Source: Sycobia sp. Sy_11
Lineage: Eukaryota; Arthropoda; Insecta; Hymenoptera; Epichrysomallidae
NCBI GenBank assembly: GCA_018907035.1
Contig: JACCIC010000169.1
Span: 425,001 to 489,000 of the forward strand
Length of the DNA: 64,000 nucleotides
Reading direction: 5' to 3'
A program made the position numbers and the translations under genes. Positions 12,701-22,852 of this stretch are shown here, piece after piece; positions within the stretch are counted from its first letter, which is position 1, and every line of letters begins with the position of its first letter. The notes below the pieces were generated by a model that ran no database searches, was not told where the DNA came from, and saw only the letters and a program-made list of their open reading frames with translations.

Positions 12701-15382
12701 TGAAAATCATTGAATCGTTTATAAATATCTGAAATTGAAAGAAAATAATGTACGAACGAATAATTTAATATAAAAAGCTGAATATTGCAATTTTACTATA
12801 ATTATTGTTTCCCTTATAATATTAATGTATTTCCAATATATTTTACAGCGAATCATGCATCAGTATCCTTTGCATCGAATCTCCTATTGCGCGGATGACA
12901 AGGGCGAGAAAAAGTTCTTTAGTTTCATAGCCAAAGAGGAGGACGCCGAGCGGCACACGTGCTTCGTCTTTGTCAGCGACAAGCTCGCCGAGGAGATAAC
13001 GCTCACGATTGGCCAGGCCTTCGATTTGGCCTACAGGCGCTTCCTCGATACCTCGGGTAAGGATCTTGAAGCCCAGCGTCGGGCCATGGTACTTCAACAA
13101 AAAATCAAGCGGCTGGAGCACGAAAACAATGTTTACCGGCAGCGACTTCAGGACATCTCTGCTATCAAGGGCACGGTTAGTTCTTCTATGGAATCATGTC
13201 CCTTGTGATTTTAACTTCTTAGCATAGACTTCTAAGTATAGACTATTTTTTAACAAAATAAAAAACCAACACATTCAAATAGTAGGTATAGCACCTTTAG
13301 ATACGAAATAACGCTACAAGTAGATAATGAGAGTGTTATGTCAGGACAGTCGTAAAACAAAACAATATTTTGAAAAATTGCTCTATGTAAAATAAATTTT
13401 AAATATTTGCGCTCTGTAGATTTTTAGAAAATTCAAAATAAAGTGATTACTGAAACTTGAGAATTTCAAGTTATTTACACATTGTGGTAGATTTTATAAA
13501 ATTACAATAAAATGTAAGCAATTTTTAAAGTTAATATTTAAAAATATAATGCGTTTATATTCTATTATATTCTCGAAATCTTGGTAATATATGGATCCAA
13601 AGAGACTGTTGTTCTGAATTTTTTCTTGGAATTGCTTGTTGAAAGTTGCATCAACGTAGAAAACTAATAATTCTTACAATATCTGAAAAATAGTATTCTT
13701 TATTAACCGTTTAAATGTTTGTTGCGATTTTTAAATATCTTATATTTAAATGCATTGACGATTGAGTAAACATTTTTCAAATTATTAAAATTCATGTTTC
13801 TATTAATAACATTTTTCAGGCTGATATAAATTCGTACCTTGCACAACATGATATTCCTGATATTCTGCACGTTCCTGATAATTCACCGCCTTCTTCTTCA
13901 ACGACGAGTACAAAAGATAGTATTCCTCGAGTAAATGGAAGTGCTGGAAAATTGTTTATTAATTCAAGCGCAGACACCAACGGAAATGCATCAAATGGGG
14001 CACAACAGCCACCACCAGTTCCTCCTAGGAGTTTTGAAAAATCCTTCGATGATAATTTTATAGGGTAAAATTACAATAACATTACATTATGCAATTTGCA
14101 ATTTTCTCTTAAAATCAGAAATTTCTATGAAAATTAGAATATACCAAAAATACTTACATCCACTATATTTTAGGAGCGAGTCTTCATCGCCACAAAATTC
14201 ATCTAGTGAATCGAAAACTGAAGGTCTCCTAATAGACGAGTTCGACGAAGAAGATTTTAATCCTCGCGCTTTCGAAACTTCTTCAAATGGAATTACAAAT
14301 CACCTGTCGAACAATAATTCATCCAATGGACAGATTACTGCAGGCACTATTTTTACGCAAACAAACGGATTGAATTCTCCACCACTACGTTAGTAAATTA
14401 CTCAATATGAAAAATATTCTTATCTAAAATAATATAAAGCAATTTTATTTTTTAACTATAATAATTTCTATTATTTAATGAGTATTATAAGAAATAAATA
14501 TACTTTTTCATGTAAATTCGGTTAGTTGCAACAATTTGTAATATATTATTTATAACTTAGATAAATTTATATTGGAAAAACATTTATTTAATTTAAAAAT
14601 AAGAAGACATTTTTATCAGTGTATTTTATCAGAGCTTCTATACTTGAAATATTTTTTACCTGAATATTGATATGACTTGAATACTTTTATTAATTATATG
14701 TTATGTTTAAGTTACGAAGATTAAATGTATATTATAATAATATAGTTTCGAAAACTTATTTTTAACATGGGCTTTTTACTGCAGTAGCTCCTCCTCCTAA
14801 AGCAAAAGATTCAAGAAGACAAAATGGAGTTAAGGAAGACTTGTTTGGTAGTGTACCTTTCAATCCTGCACCAAATTTCAATAAAAAGGACTTCAAAGAT
14901 CCATTTGAAATGGGTGAATTTGGAGCATCCACTGTACAGTCGTCGCCAACGCACCAAGAACTCGAAAATGCTATTGGTCTTTTGGATAAACGGTTACTAG
15001 AAATGAAGGTACATTTGATTTGATTTTTTTTAACAGTTTCGTGACTAATGTTCCTGTACTTTATATGTGTAATTTATTAGATTTATTTTATTTCACAACC
15101 ACGCAAGAATTGAGATCTATTTTTTTAATAACAGAATTCTGTTGTATCTGTATTAAGCTACGATTTATAAAGTAATAATTCAGTTTTTTCTTTGTAACTG
15201 TTTCAATTCTCAAATTATCTATTTTTTTCATTACCAATAAAATAATGCATAACATAATTCAATCTTAATTATCAAATTATATTTTAAATAATTCAATGAT
15301 TTTATAGGATGGCTTCAGTCGAGGATTGTCTATTGGAACCGATGACTTTTCTCTAGAAAGCTTAGATCCATTACGAAATTAA
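734..15382 (+). CDS. ced-6: CED-6/GULP engulfment adaptor, PTB domain protein, 8 coding exons
   Basis: Joined exons: 734-806, 1886-1953, 11539-11721, 12849-13175, 13820-14064, 14174-14388, 14785-15008, 15308-15382 (1410 nt, 469 aa plus stop). All introns are GT-AG and all phases agree. The protein starts [13 protein letters not shown], followed by a PTB domain (about residues 33-174) containing [36 protein letters not shown] and [18 protein letters not shown], all typical of GULP. A leucine-rich coiled coil follows (about 182-210, dimerisation in the family), then a PPPVPPR SH3-ligand-like site (281-287) and a C-terminus with DLFG and DPF motifs of the type that bind clathrin adaptors. Known role: a cytoplasmic adaptor binding the NPxY tail of Draper/CED-1/LRP receptors during corpse engulfment. 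Vertebrate GULP1 is about 300 aa; the extra length here is low-complexity Ser/Asn-rich sequence in exons 5-6. The start is the first ATG in the exon. A four-residue oddity sits at the exon 3/4 joint (see findings). Confidence 0.96.
1380..1560. promoter_or_regulatory. CpG-rich segment in ced-6 intron 1
   Basis: Unlike its AT-rich surroundings this stretch is dense in CG dinucleotides (CCGCGGCGG, TTTTCGCGCCGGGG, GCGGGCGTGCGCG). It lies about 330 bp upstream of exon 2. It may be an enhancer, an alternative promoter or a methylation target; sequence alone cannot decide. Confidence 0.35.
1633..1660. repeat. perfect 12-bp stem with CTCG loop
   Basis: AACTTTGACAAG, loop CTCG, CTTGTCAAAGTT. The inverted repeat is exact. 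A CACGTG-centred palindrome (ATACACGTGTAT) follows at about 1672-1683. Confidence 0.85.
1703..1745. repeat. (TA)n microsatellite
   Basis: Uninterrupted TA dinucleotide run in ced-6 intron 1. Open frames of alternating Tyr/Ile here are artefacts of the repeat. Confidence 0.95.
1886..1953 (+). CDS. ced-6: ced-6 coding exon 2, start of PTB domain
   Basis: Read as [16 protein letters not shown] then HIAYLVK, the standard lead-in of the CED-6/GULP PTB fold. Acceptor TTGCAG at 1880-1885, donor GTGCGT at 1954. This 68-bp exon is too short to show as an open frame of its own; it was found by protein pattern and phase. Confidence 0.93.
1985..2042. repeat. (TA)n microsatellite
   Basis: About 29 TA units starting some 30 bp after exon 2, at the start of the large ced-6 intron. 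Confidence 0.95.
2043..5160. other. ced-6 intron 2, proximal part
   Basis: No coding exon or recognisable transposon domain seen. A mixed-GC stretch (about 2060-2310) with CA repeats gives way to AT-rich sequence containing short TA runs and many stops in every frame. Confidence 0.4.
5225..5660. promoter_or_regulatory. CpG island-like segment in ced-6 intron 2
   Basis: About 430 bp of strongly CG-rich sequence (GCGCGCGCG, GGCGGCCCCGGCGCGG, GCGGGCGGCGGCC) inside otherwise AT-rich DNA. The open frames across it are Arg-rich and look like products of base composition. It may be an internal promoter or enhancer of ced-6, or the 5' end of an unseen transcript. Confidence 0.4.
5738..6305 (-). pseudogene. 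degenerate mariner-type transposon remnant
   Basis: On the - strand, 5881-5960 reads [20 protein letters not shown], matching the mariner block PPYSPDLAPCDFFLF around the third catalytic Asp; here that Asp is replaced by Ala. About 6124-6305 (-) resembles the N-terminal helix-turn-helix half (KLIELRNNF...[10 protein letters not shown]). The middle of the transposase is missing. A sequence containing CCAAAAAGTCTCC at 5742 may be a terminal inverted repeat; I could not find its partner. Confidence 0.5.
6519..6730. repeat. compound microsatellite (GT)n-(GTGC)n-(GA)n
   Basis: A GT run to about 6600, GTGC tetranucleotides to 6630, about 60 bp of unique sequence, then GA from 6691 to 6728. The Cys-Val and His-Thr frames across it are repeat artefacts. 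Confidence 0.95.
6885..11538. other. ced-6 intron 2, distal part
   Basis: About 4.6 kb of AT-rich sequence, stop codons in all frames and no recognised family. It holds a short TA run (about 7458-7474) and a mixed GT/GC microsatellite (10221-10260). A 75-codon frame at 9843-10070 (-) has no motif I recognise and is probably chance. Confidence 0.4.
10221..10260. repeat. GT/GC alternating purine-pyrimidine tract
   Basis: GTATGTGTGTGTGCGCGCGC followed by GCGCGCACGCGTGTGTGTGT. Strict purine-pyrimidine alternation over 40 bp is a classical potential Z-DNA sequence. Confidence 0.85.
11539..11721 (+). CDS. ced-6: ced-6 coding exon 3, PTB core
   Basis: 61 codons, [16 protein letters not shown] to [10 protein letters not shown]. 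Acceptor TTTACAG at 11532-11538, donor GTTTGA at 11722, which is weak compared with the other donors of this gene. It follows a 9.6-kb intron. Confidence 0.95.
11990..12560 (-). pseudogene. mauritiana-type mariner remnant in ced-6 intron 3
   Basis: The - strand of 12330-12480 reads [19 protein letters not shown], then [20 protein letters not shown] and [14 protein letters not shown], matching the N-terminal half of mauritiana-subfamily mariner transposases. Further along, traces such as [19 protein letters not shown] and YDNAGSHVA match degraded later parts. Stops and frameshifts are numerous. It lies antisense to ced-6. Confidence 0.6.
12849..13175 (+). CDS. ced-6: ced-6 coding exon 4, PTB C-terminal half and coiled coil
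   Basis: 109 codons from [17 protein letters not shown] through the C-terminal PTB helix ([11 protein letters not shown]) and a heptad-like segment ([13 protein letters not shown]). It is distinctly more GC-rich than neighbouring introns. Acceptor ACAG at 12845-12848, donor GTTAGT at 13176. Confidence 0.96.
13176..13819. other. ced-6 intron 4
   Basis: AT-rich intron without recognisable elements. Introns 5 (14065-14173), 6 (14389-14784) and 7 (15009-15307) are likewise plain AT-rich sequence. Confidence 0.8.
13820..14064 (+). CDS. ced-6: ced-6 coding exon 5, linker with SH3-ligand-like motif
   Basis: Begins [16 protein letters not shown], followed by Ser/Thr/Asn-rich sequence and [17 protein letters not shown]. 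Acceptor TTTTCAG ends at 13819; donor GTAAAA at 14065, phase 2 into exon 6. Confidence 0.92.
14174..14388 (+). CDS. ced-6: ced-6 coding exon 6
   Basis: Reads [18 protein letters not shown], then an acidic [17 protein letters not shown] segment and Asn-rich sequence. Acceptor TTTTAG ends at 14173; donor GTTAGT at 14389, phase 1. This intrinsically disordered region is absent from the shorter vertebrate protein. Confidence 0.9.
14785..15008 (+). CDS. ced-6: ced-6 coding exon 7, endocytic motifs
   Basis: Reads [15 protein letters not shown], then [14 protein letters not shown] and [10 protein letters not shown], ending in a short helix ([16 protein letters not shown]). DLF and DPF tripeptides match the clathrin-adaptor binding style of GULP C-termini. 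Acceptor GCAG ends at 14784; donor GTACAT at 15009. Confidence 0.93.
15308..15382 (+). CDS. ced-6: ced-6 terminal coding exon
   Basis: 24 codons, [20 protein letters not shown] to PLRN, then TAA at 15380-15382. The tail resembles the GULP1 C-terminus (GFKMGLTLEG...LDPL), which supports the end of the gene. Confidence 0.94.
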   Translation, partial: DGFSRGLSIGTDDFSLESLDPLRN

Positions 15383-15474
15383 GTAACAAGAATATAGGGA
15401 GTCATATAAGAAAGGCTAAATGCAATGTGATAAGCGAGAAATAAATGAAGAAAGAAGAAAACGAGAGTGATAGT

Positions 15475-15477
<3 letters not shown>

Positions 15478-15543
<66 letters not shown>
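15478..15543. repeat. (GA)n microsatellite in ced-6 3' UTR
   Basis: Interrupted GA run starting 96 bp after the ced-6 stop codon. On the + strand it would be transcribed as a purine-only tract in the 3' UTR. Ser/Leu-rich frames on the other strand are repeat artefacts. Confidence 0.9.
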
Positions 15544-15545
<2 letters not shown>

Positions 15546-16946
15546 TACAATAGAATGGAGCTTGGCTTCCCAGACCATATACTGCAGTTCGGATCGGAAG
15601 GGATGCGAGCGTTGAATGGACCAATTGGATGATAGGTTGCGCATGTGAAACCAAAATTAGTCAATTTAACTTTATCGTTAACGTTAATCGTATATTTGTG
15701 ATTGTAAAGTCAAATATGATGCAAATGTCTGTCTTGTGTTTAATTTTTGTCTAATAACAAAAAAATAACTAATCTGATCGATCAAACTAAATTTATGGTA
15801 CATTTTAATTTGTTGTCGAAATAAGAATTATTACTTTAAAAAATATTACTTTTTAATTATGAGAAAATAGATAGAATAAAGTAAATAAGGTTTGATTGAT
15901 CTACAGCTTATTGTAACAAATTGTTTCTGTGTACTATTGTGGAGATTAGCGATATTGCTCAGGACAGTAAGTAATTTATTTTTCATGAATTTCTTTGCGA
16001 GCTCGCTACTGCTGCAATCAGTCAGTTTTAGTCTAGACTTTTATCTATTAAAGTCAGCCAGCGTCTTTATCCTTTATTGCAGAGACGTAATTTTTTTTCT
16101 CCGCGTTTTCTTTTTTTACGTTCTACATCTTTTTGGACCGACATTGCATCTGGAAGCGCAATTAGAACGTTAAGTTTATTTCTAAGCAGAGAGATTTATA
16201 ATATATAAAAATAACATAAAAAAGTAAGCCCTTAGGAGCGAAAATGTTGTCTGTACGAGAGACTACGCGACCGCAGGCTGTGCGCGTTTCTAATGAAAAA
16301 GAGATGATTAAACACTGATCTATTTTGTTAGCTTCGTAAAGATGGTTTTATTACACATTATGGGCATAATTAAATGAGTTTCACTTCGATTTAAAGAATG
16401 CATTTTCTGATTATCTATATCATATAGTATAATTTCGATAATGTTTTAAGTAAAAAAATTAATATTATATAAAATCATTAATAGTTAATATATTCCATCT
16501 CAAATAAAAATAAAATAAGCAAATTATAAATTTAAATAATTGATACATGTGTACAAATACATGACTTAAATGAAAAAAACCTATATATTTCTTCGGATCG
16601 AATCAACAGTTTATATTTTCATTACAATTAGTCTTAAGTCTTATGAAAGTTGTAAATATGATATAAATAATAGTGAATGGCTTTTCCATAATAATTATTA
16701 TAAAGGTTTTTGCTACGAAGTTCGATAAAATTAAATTATTTTACTAAATAATAAAGAAATGTGAAACAATGTCATCGATACTAGTTTTCTTTATCTAATT
16801 ATAACAGAATAGCAGTGCAAATACGCGCATGGCTTTAAGAAAAAATTTCTAAAATTTCTGTTCTCATATAGTTTATGAAATCATAAGAATTTCAAATTTT
16901 CTTTGATTTTATGATAATGATTTTTAAAAAATAAGTTTTAAATTAT

Positions 16947-16949
<3 letters not shown>

Positions 16950-17014
<65 letters not shown>
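16950..17014. repeat. (TA)n microsatellite
   Basis: About 32 TA units in the ced-6 3' flank. Confidence 0.95.
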
Positions 17015-17020
<6 letters not shown>

Positions 17021-17339
17021 TATACTTGTGTATAATGTAAGTGTATGTATATGAAAAAGATCATAATTAAGATAAATTTTTACATGGATTTCACGAGATA
17101 CAAAATATTGCGTCTATAATATGCTATTCAAATGCAAAATAAGTAATTATGTACATATAAAATTTCCATGTTTGTTGCTATATTATTTAAGTATTATGTA
17201 TTAAGAAATAAATATACAGTATGATTATTTAATCCATGATAGTTTTTTTTTCGATATTGTTATCTACTTTGTACAAATAGATTTAGTAAAAAAGTTCTTA
17301 ATACTTTATAATTTTACTCTAAATTCTATTGCTCATATT

Positions 17340-18440
17340 ATTATGAGCAGAGGTGAATTTGCCACCTTATGATGTGATGAACATGTCTCTTTCATAAGGT
17401 GCCTCACATTAGATAGATTTGAGGCTAACCCAATCGCTAACCCGACCGTTTCAAAACTATACCATAATTTGTTTATTTGATTATTTCAGCGGTTTCCGAG
17501 AAACGTCGGTTGGCCTAGCTTAAAACTTAATCTAGCGTAACTATTTTCGTATTTCTGGGAGTAATTAATATTTCTTAATGAAACTTTGTTACTCGAGAAA
17601 TTTATGATCTATATAATAATTGTTCAGCTATTTCCCAAAGCGGTGGTTGGAATTACTTATTCCGTATTTCCGGTGCTCGTTAATATTACTTTATGATTTT
17701 GTTGTATGAATATACTTTTCAATATATAACAATCCTTTAAGATTTATTGAAGGTAAATAAGATACAAAAAATAAAAATTTAAACGATTTACTCATATTCA
17801 TTTTATAACTCTTTATTGTTAAAATAAAACGCAGAATATGAATTTGTCAGGTCCGCCTCAAAAAGTTTATAGGTGAATTCTTGTTATATTGAAGATAGAT
17901 ATATTTATGTCAAAAATTTACTTATATCCTTAAATTAAAATTAATTATAAATGATAAGTGAATTATCTAAAATAAGGAGTATTAGTCTTTGATATTTTAT
18001 AGTAGGCAAGCCAATTTATTTTACTAGTGTTAAATAAATATTTTCATAAAAAATCGTGAGTACAATTCTATTATTTGCATGCTCGGCATGGTCAGATCAA
18101 ATGGCAATACATCTAAGCATACAATATAGTAGATAGCAACATTAAATGCTTTCAAAACTTGTTTTAAAAAAAATAAATATAATCAATTCATGCATCTAAT
18201 GCAGTCTGTGCAAACTTTTTAGCTGGTTTCAGCAAGTATGGCATTCTCGAGAAATAAATTATCAAAAAATATGCAATATGTTTTATTAAGAAAAATTAAT
18301 TATGGCCGGAAATATGAAAATTATTGGGTTAACTTCAAGGTTAGTTTCAGACTTAAACTAACCCAACCTTCGGTTCTCAGAAATGACTGAAGCAAGAAAA
18401 TTAAAATTAGAAAAATAAAATAGCTATAAATTATGGTATT
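17340..18440. repeat. dispersed AT-rich repeat family, direct and inverted copies
   Basis: A motif with TTTCCGAGAAACGTCGGTTG followed by GGCCTAGCTTAAAACTTAAT (about 17490-17600) recurs partially at about 17630-17720. It recurs inverted at about 18240-18430, where the reverse complement reads TTTCTGAGAACCGAAGGTTG then GGTTAGTTTAAGTCTGAAAC. A 10-bp perfect inverted repeat CACCTTATGA/TCATAAGGTG (17363-17372, 17392-17401) sits at the left edge. It is probably a degraded MITE or SINE family; class not determined. Confidence 0.45.
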
Positions 18441-19060
18441 AGTCTGGCTTAATATGGATTCATATTAACGTTATCTAAAAAAAGAAATAATCAGAGAATT
18501 TATATAAAGAAATCATATAAAGAAGAACAATTAGAATTCTTCGATATTAGCATCCTTTAATATTGATTATAATATGACATATTTATCTTTATATTACTAG
18601 ATCATTAGTGATTTTTGCATTTTGTTATTTGAAAATTAGTTAAATATACATAAACCATGAAATAAAGAATAGTAATATTAACTATTTCTCTTACCTTTGT
18701 GCGTTTCTTAAATAATAATATTTTCATAACTGAGTTTCAAAAAATTATTTTTTTTATTCAAATGTGCTTTAAAATTTAAAAAATGATGTGAAAATTGTTC
18801 ACCATAGGAAAAATTTCCAAGTGCTTAATTTTTCAGAAGTATGATACATTTTACTGAGATATGTTGCTGTTGCTCGGTCAGCTCGCTTGCGAAGTATTCA
18901 ATAACCAATTAGAGATGCGAATAATTTTGGAACAGAAATAAGGGGCGAGGAACAGAGGTCATTCTAACAGAATTGCTTTAATTACCTTTTAGCGCACTAT
19001 TACGTACAAGACCCCCTACGTTGATTGGTTTAGCGAGACGCTTTTATGCGATTTATAATC

Positions 19061-19068
19061 TATATAAA
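19061..19068 (+). promoter_or_regulatory. TATA box of the putative protease promoter
   Basis: TATATAAA at 19061-19068, with a possible start site near 19090 and CCAAT-type boxes upstream (ACCAATT about 18903, GATTGGTTT about 19023). It precedes the signal-peptide ATG by about 175 bp. Inference from motif and spacing. Confidence 0.45.
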
Positions 19069-19237
19069 AGTTCTCATGAAATTTTATCACGGTAAGTAGT
19101 CCCTGGTGGATAACATCGATACTAGCAACCGCTGACATCACTGACATTGGATTGGGAATTACAGAAAAAAATCGCGCACCAGCAAGCATGAGTGTTAACT
19201 AGAATTAAATTATAATATTATTGTACAAATTTCGATA

Positions 19238-19289
19238 ATGCGCCAGTTAAAAAGCACGTTAGCTGTAATCATTATATTTTATTTTGTCG
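19238..19289 (+). CDS. putative signal-peptide exon of a secreted serine protease
   Basis: ATG CGC CAG ... GTC G, then donor GTAAGG at 19290. It encodes MRQLKSTLAVIIIFYFV plus one base of the next codon: a basic n-region and a hydrophobic core, an ordinary signal peptide. The exon ends in phase 1. The first protease exon at 49301 needs exactly one base from upstream; joined to it, the split codon becomes Gly and the frame stays open. Secreted proteases commonly have the signal peptide on a separate first exon with a phase-1 intron. The 30-kb intron implied here would be filled with transposons. A tiny upstream frame (ATG AGT GTT AAC TAG, about 19187) precedes it. The link is inferred; the exon could belong to another or a dead gene. 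Confidence 0.5.
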
Positions 19290-19869
19290 GTAAGGTGTTT
19301 TGAGAGAGACAAAGTAAGAGAGGAAAGAGTTGTGAAATCGGAATATTTTAGGGATTCTATACTTTCAAATTGGACAGTTTTGTTTAGACTAAGTTTACTC
19401 TAGGGCATACCTTAATTACAATATAACCCATCGGATACTTCTATATACATAGAGCTTGTCTTTTTGCCTTAATGATTATATACAATATTTTTATATTATA
19501 TAACAAACTTGTGATTCAAAATTGAATATTTTTAATTTCATTGAAAATCATTGATTATTGAAGATTAGTTCTTTAAATGAACATATATAATAGAACCCAT
19601 AATTTCTACTTATATAATTTTCTACCATGAATACATTTACATAATCTACATTTACATAATGGGCCTTCATGATTTTCTTATTATCATAACCTTTCCACTA
19701 ATAAAGTTTACTTTTACATTCGTTTATTATCAAGTTTTCTTAGGATTTTTTTGTACTCCGCAAAACTATTACATTTTTTCTGTAAGTTATAATCTGATTT
19801 TTTTTCTTTAAACGGTGTAAAAATATCTAAATATTATGTTGAAAATAGTACAATTATAAAAAAGAAAAT

Positions 19870-20735
19870 ATTTATAATGAATGTGAGATTTAAAAATATG
19901 TTTCAAAACACGTCCGAGATGCTTGCCGCAAATACGCTTGTTTATGGCACGGACACAGTCCCTGTCGATAATTGGTGAAGAGTTAATCACAAAGGTTTGG
20001 GGAGAGGGAGGGAGAGGGCTTCTCGAGGCACAGTTAAGAAATCGCACGGACGCTTCGAGAGCTCTCTAGCTCTTTGGACATCTTAAGTGCCGAACGCTGG
20101 TAGATTAATTCTAAAATTTGTTTTTCCTTTGTGTTTCATTGTACTTTATTGCGGCGATTTTCCCTGATCAACTTCACCAGCTACTTAGTTGTGAATATTT
20201 GAGTACAGAGAAAAGCATTGTAGAGATTAATGTATGAGAATGTAAATAAATATGGAATGAATAAAAAACGACGTTAAATGAATAAATATTAGAGAGACAA
20301 AGAGAGATAAATTATTTAACTACAGAGATAGAGAAAGAGTAGGAGGAATTAATTTGTAATGTGTGTCTGAACGACTAAACAGAAAAGAAATATTCGTGAA
20401 ACTTATTTATTTGTATCAAATTATGATTTAATTTATTTTAATAAACGTTTTTTTATATTTCTTCTTCATCATGCATTTCTTTCCTTAAACTAAATTTTCC
20501 TTTACTTTTTTATACAAAAAACTATATTAACTATGTTTTGTTCTCGATCTATGTGGAGGACTTTTGATATTAATTTATATTTTAATAATTGACGTAAAAC
20601 GAAAGTAAATTATTCTGTGCACGGGATTTTCGGGATCGTTCTTGCTGTAGAAGCAAGAACAATTAAATAACGAGGCGTACTTTTGGACATATAAAAAGGT
20701 AGTTTCCTTTGGTTGCTTGCCCATGAAATCGCATC
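19870..20735. repeat. three-copy dispersed repeat, copy 1
   Basis: The longest copy of a direct repeat. Shared landmarks are CTTTGGACATCTT, GATCAACTTCACCA, GAGTACAGAGAAAAGCAT, GAGAATGTAAATAAATA, CAAATTATGATTTAAT, TCGATCTATGTG and GAGGCGTACTTT. No protein domain visible. Possibly LTR or other non-coding transposon sequence. Confidence 0.7.
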
Positions 20736-21393
20736 CTTGGTTCAACATTGAAATTTATTGTTTGCGTGACATGATAGTCCTGATATAATTTTTATATTTT
20801 TTATACACGTAACAAGGCATATTAGATTTATAATATTGCTTTCGTAACATGATATATTCGATTGATTAAATAAAAGAGAAATATGAACAGAATAAATAAA
20901 AATTATTAAAATCATGACGAATAAAACACAGTGACAAGTGCATAGAAAATTTTTTAACATAACAACGTAACAATTAACATGTTAATAGCGTTGTTTTTAA
21001 TTTATTTATTTAATTTAATAACGTTACTAAATCACATTGAATTTTACTGGAGCAAATTCGTTATTTTTCAAATCGATGGAAAAAGGTCGAGAATCAAACC
21101 AAAGTCGTGACTGGCAAAAAATACGTGCGCGCTAAAGGAAGAAAAAGAAAGAGAGGCAATAAAAGAGAAACGTGGAGACGCGCTCGAATATTGTAGTCCG
21201 GGAGCCAGCAACATTTTTATGTCATATATTTATCCTCGGTCGAAAATTATTTTAAAAGATTCGTTTTAATGTGCTCTAAAGCGTAGCGATCATTCGCTGC
21301 GTCAAATTTAAAAAAAATGATAAAAACTATATTGTATGGAATAATCTTGAGTTTAGAAAAAACTTGTTCAAACAAAAATTGTAGATCATATTA

Positions 21394-21648
21394 AAACAAA
21401 TTTTTTATGTTCTATGCATTTTTGCTCTAATACTAATTATTAAGGAAAACAACGCAATTAATTATGAACATTTCGCGCTGCTATCAACCGAAGTTATACT
21501 TGATACGTCAGAAATCTACCTCACCGCTCAGATCATACATGGTACAAGTACTTTTTAATTTTTAATTTTGCTCATAAAATTGTAATTTTAAAATAATATT
21601 AATTATTAGCTTTAGAGCAAAAATGCATAAAATATAAAAAATTTGTTT
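21394..21648. repeat. foldback sequence, 49-bp arms
   Basis: The left arm 21394-21442 (AAACAAATTTTTTATGTTCT...) and the right arm 21600-21648 are reverse complements with few mismatches, separated by 157 bp. A possible MITE or hairpin-forming remnant. Confidence 0.7.
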
Positions 21649-21899
21649 CAGCAAATTACCGAACAACATTCACTCCATCAGTAGCATTTCTGGTCGATTA
21701 AACGTTCAGGCTCACTTCCTAATTATTAGTATTAATAATTTTGTCCTTATTGGGCTCGAAGCTTCGCCCTCAAGAGGGATTTGTGCTCTAGAGAGGAACA
21801 ATGCGACGGGGCCACCGTCGCTGAAAATATATGAGACTTTAGAGTCTCCTTCACACGGTTTCTCTTTATTTACAACCTTGCGCCTAAACTAAAAGTGTC

Positions 21900-22290
21900 T
21901 TTTATATAGACGTATATACACGCGTTTGTGTAAGTGAATAGGAATGTGAAGGAAAGTATGCCGTAAATATAATAGTTTATGACACTTAAACAGCTAAGTC
22001 CTGTAGATAATTGTTGAAGAATTAGGCATGAAGATGTGTGGAGGGAGAAAAGTAGAGGGATTCGCGAGGCACGGTGAAGAAATCTCAAATCTCGCGAGCT
22101 CTTTCATCCCTTGGACATCATGGATGTCGGACGCATGTAGATTATTTCTAAAGTTTGTTTTTCCTTTGTATTTAGTCAAATTTTCTTGTGACGATCTTCT
22201 CTGATCAACTTCATCAACTAATTAGTTATGAGTACAGAGAAAAGCATCGTAGAGATTAATGTATGAGAATGTAAATAAATAAAGAGTGTC
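21900..22290. repeat. three-copy dispersed repeat, copy 2 (truncated)
   Basis: Homologous to about 19880-20270 (CTTGGACATCATGG, GATCAACTTCATCA, GAGTACAGAGAAAAGCAT, GAGAATGTAAATAAATA), then breaks off into unrelated sequence at 22290. The short open frames seen in both copies (…MRFL.CASR…) are repeat sequence, not genes. Confidence 0.7.
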
Positions 22291-22852
22291 CTTTCTCTGT
22301 CAGTCCGCATCTTTCTAAACTTTATTCTTATCCTTTTGGTATTTCTATCACTATTTTCTTTTTCGATTATAATGTTCTTGACCTGGCTTCTTCTCTTACA
22401 ATACCCTGGAGAATATCTAGCCGAGATTCTATACAAGCATATAATCGTTGATGGATGCAATCAATCCTGAAGTCTAGACGACTTTACTGGTGATGTTATA
22501 CATAAACTGTCTCGCTTTTCATTTTAAATAATAGAATGATCTGTACTACCATGATTATTTAGTGGGCTGTACTTAGGATTCCAGAGCGAGACGACATCGT
22601 GCAAGATAAAATGTTTTCACGAATTATACGGCTTCGTCTTTCTTCTCTTCTTGGGGTTAATGAAGGGGAGGGGGAAATTTTTCTTTATCAACCTCCATTT
22701 TCGCTAGTATTAGACATGGATGAGGAGTATCTCCGACAATTGGCTTCCAGCGGATGGCGTAGCAAGAGAGGAAATGCCTAGGGGAAGCATTTTAAAGCGT
22801 CCTAATCTCCTAACCTACTTACAATTTCTTGTAATTTAGTTTCAATTTTTCG

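Larger units (their letters stand above)
15383..17300. other. ced-6 3' UTR and downstream flank
   Basis: AATAAA signals occur at about 15873, 16505, 16748 and 17208; I cannot tell which one ends the transcript. A (TA)n run lies at 16950-17014. The 93-codon frame at 15892-16173 is hydrophobic by composition and matches nothing I know. Confidence 0.45.

Noticed and set aside
15379..15664. Three overlapping Ser/Leu-rich frames (-)
   Set aside because: Products of the GA microsatellite in the ced-6 3' UTR.
19808..22179. Frames starting MRFLNCASR and MRFLHRASR as paralogous genes
   Set aside because: The similarity extends outside the frames with indels; they are parts of the three-copy dispersed repeat.
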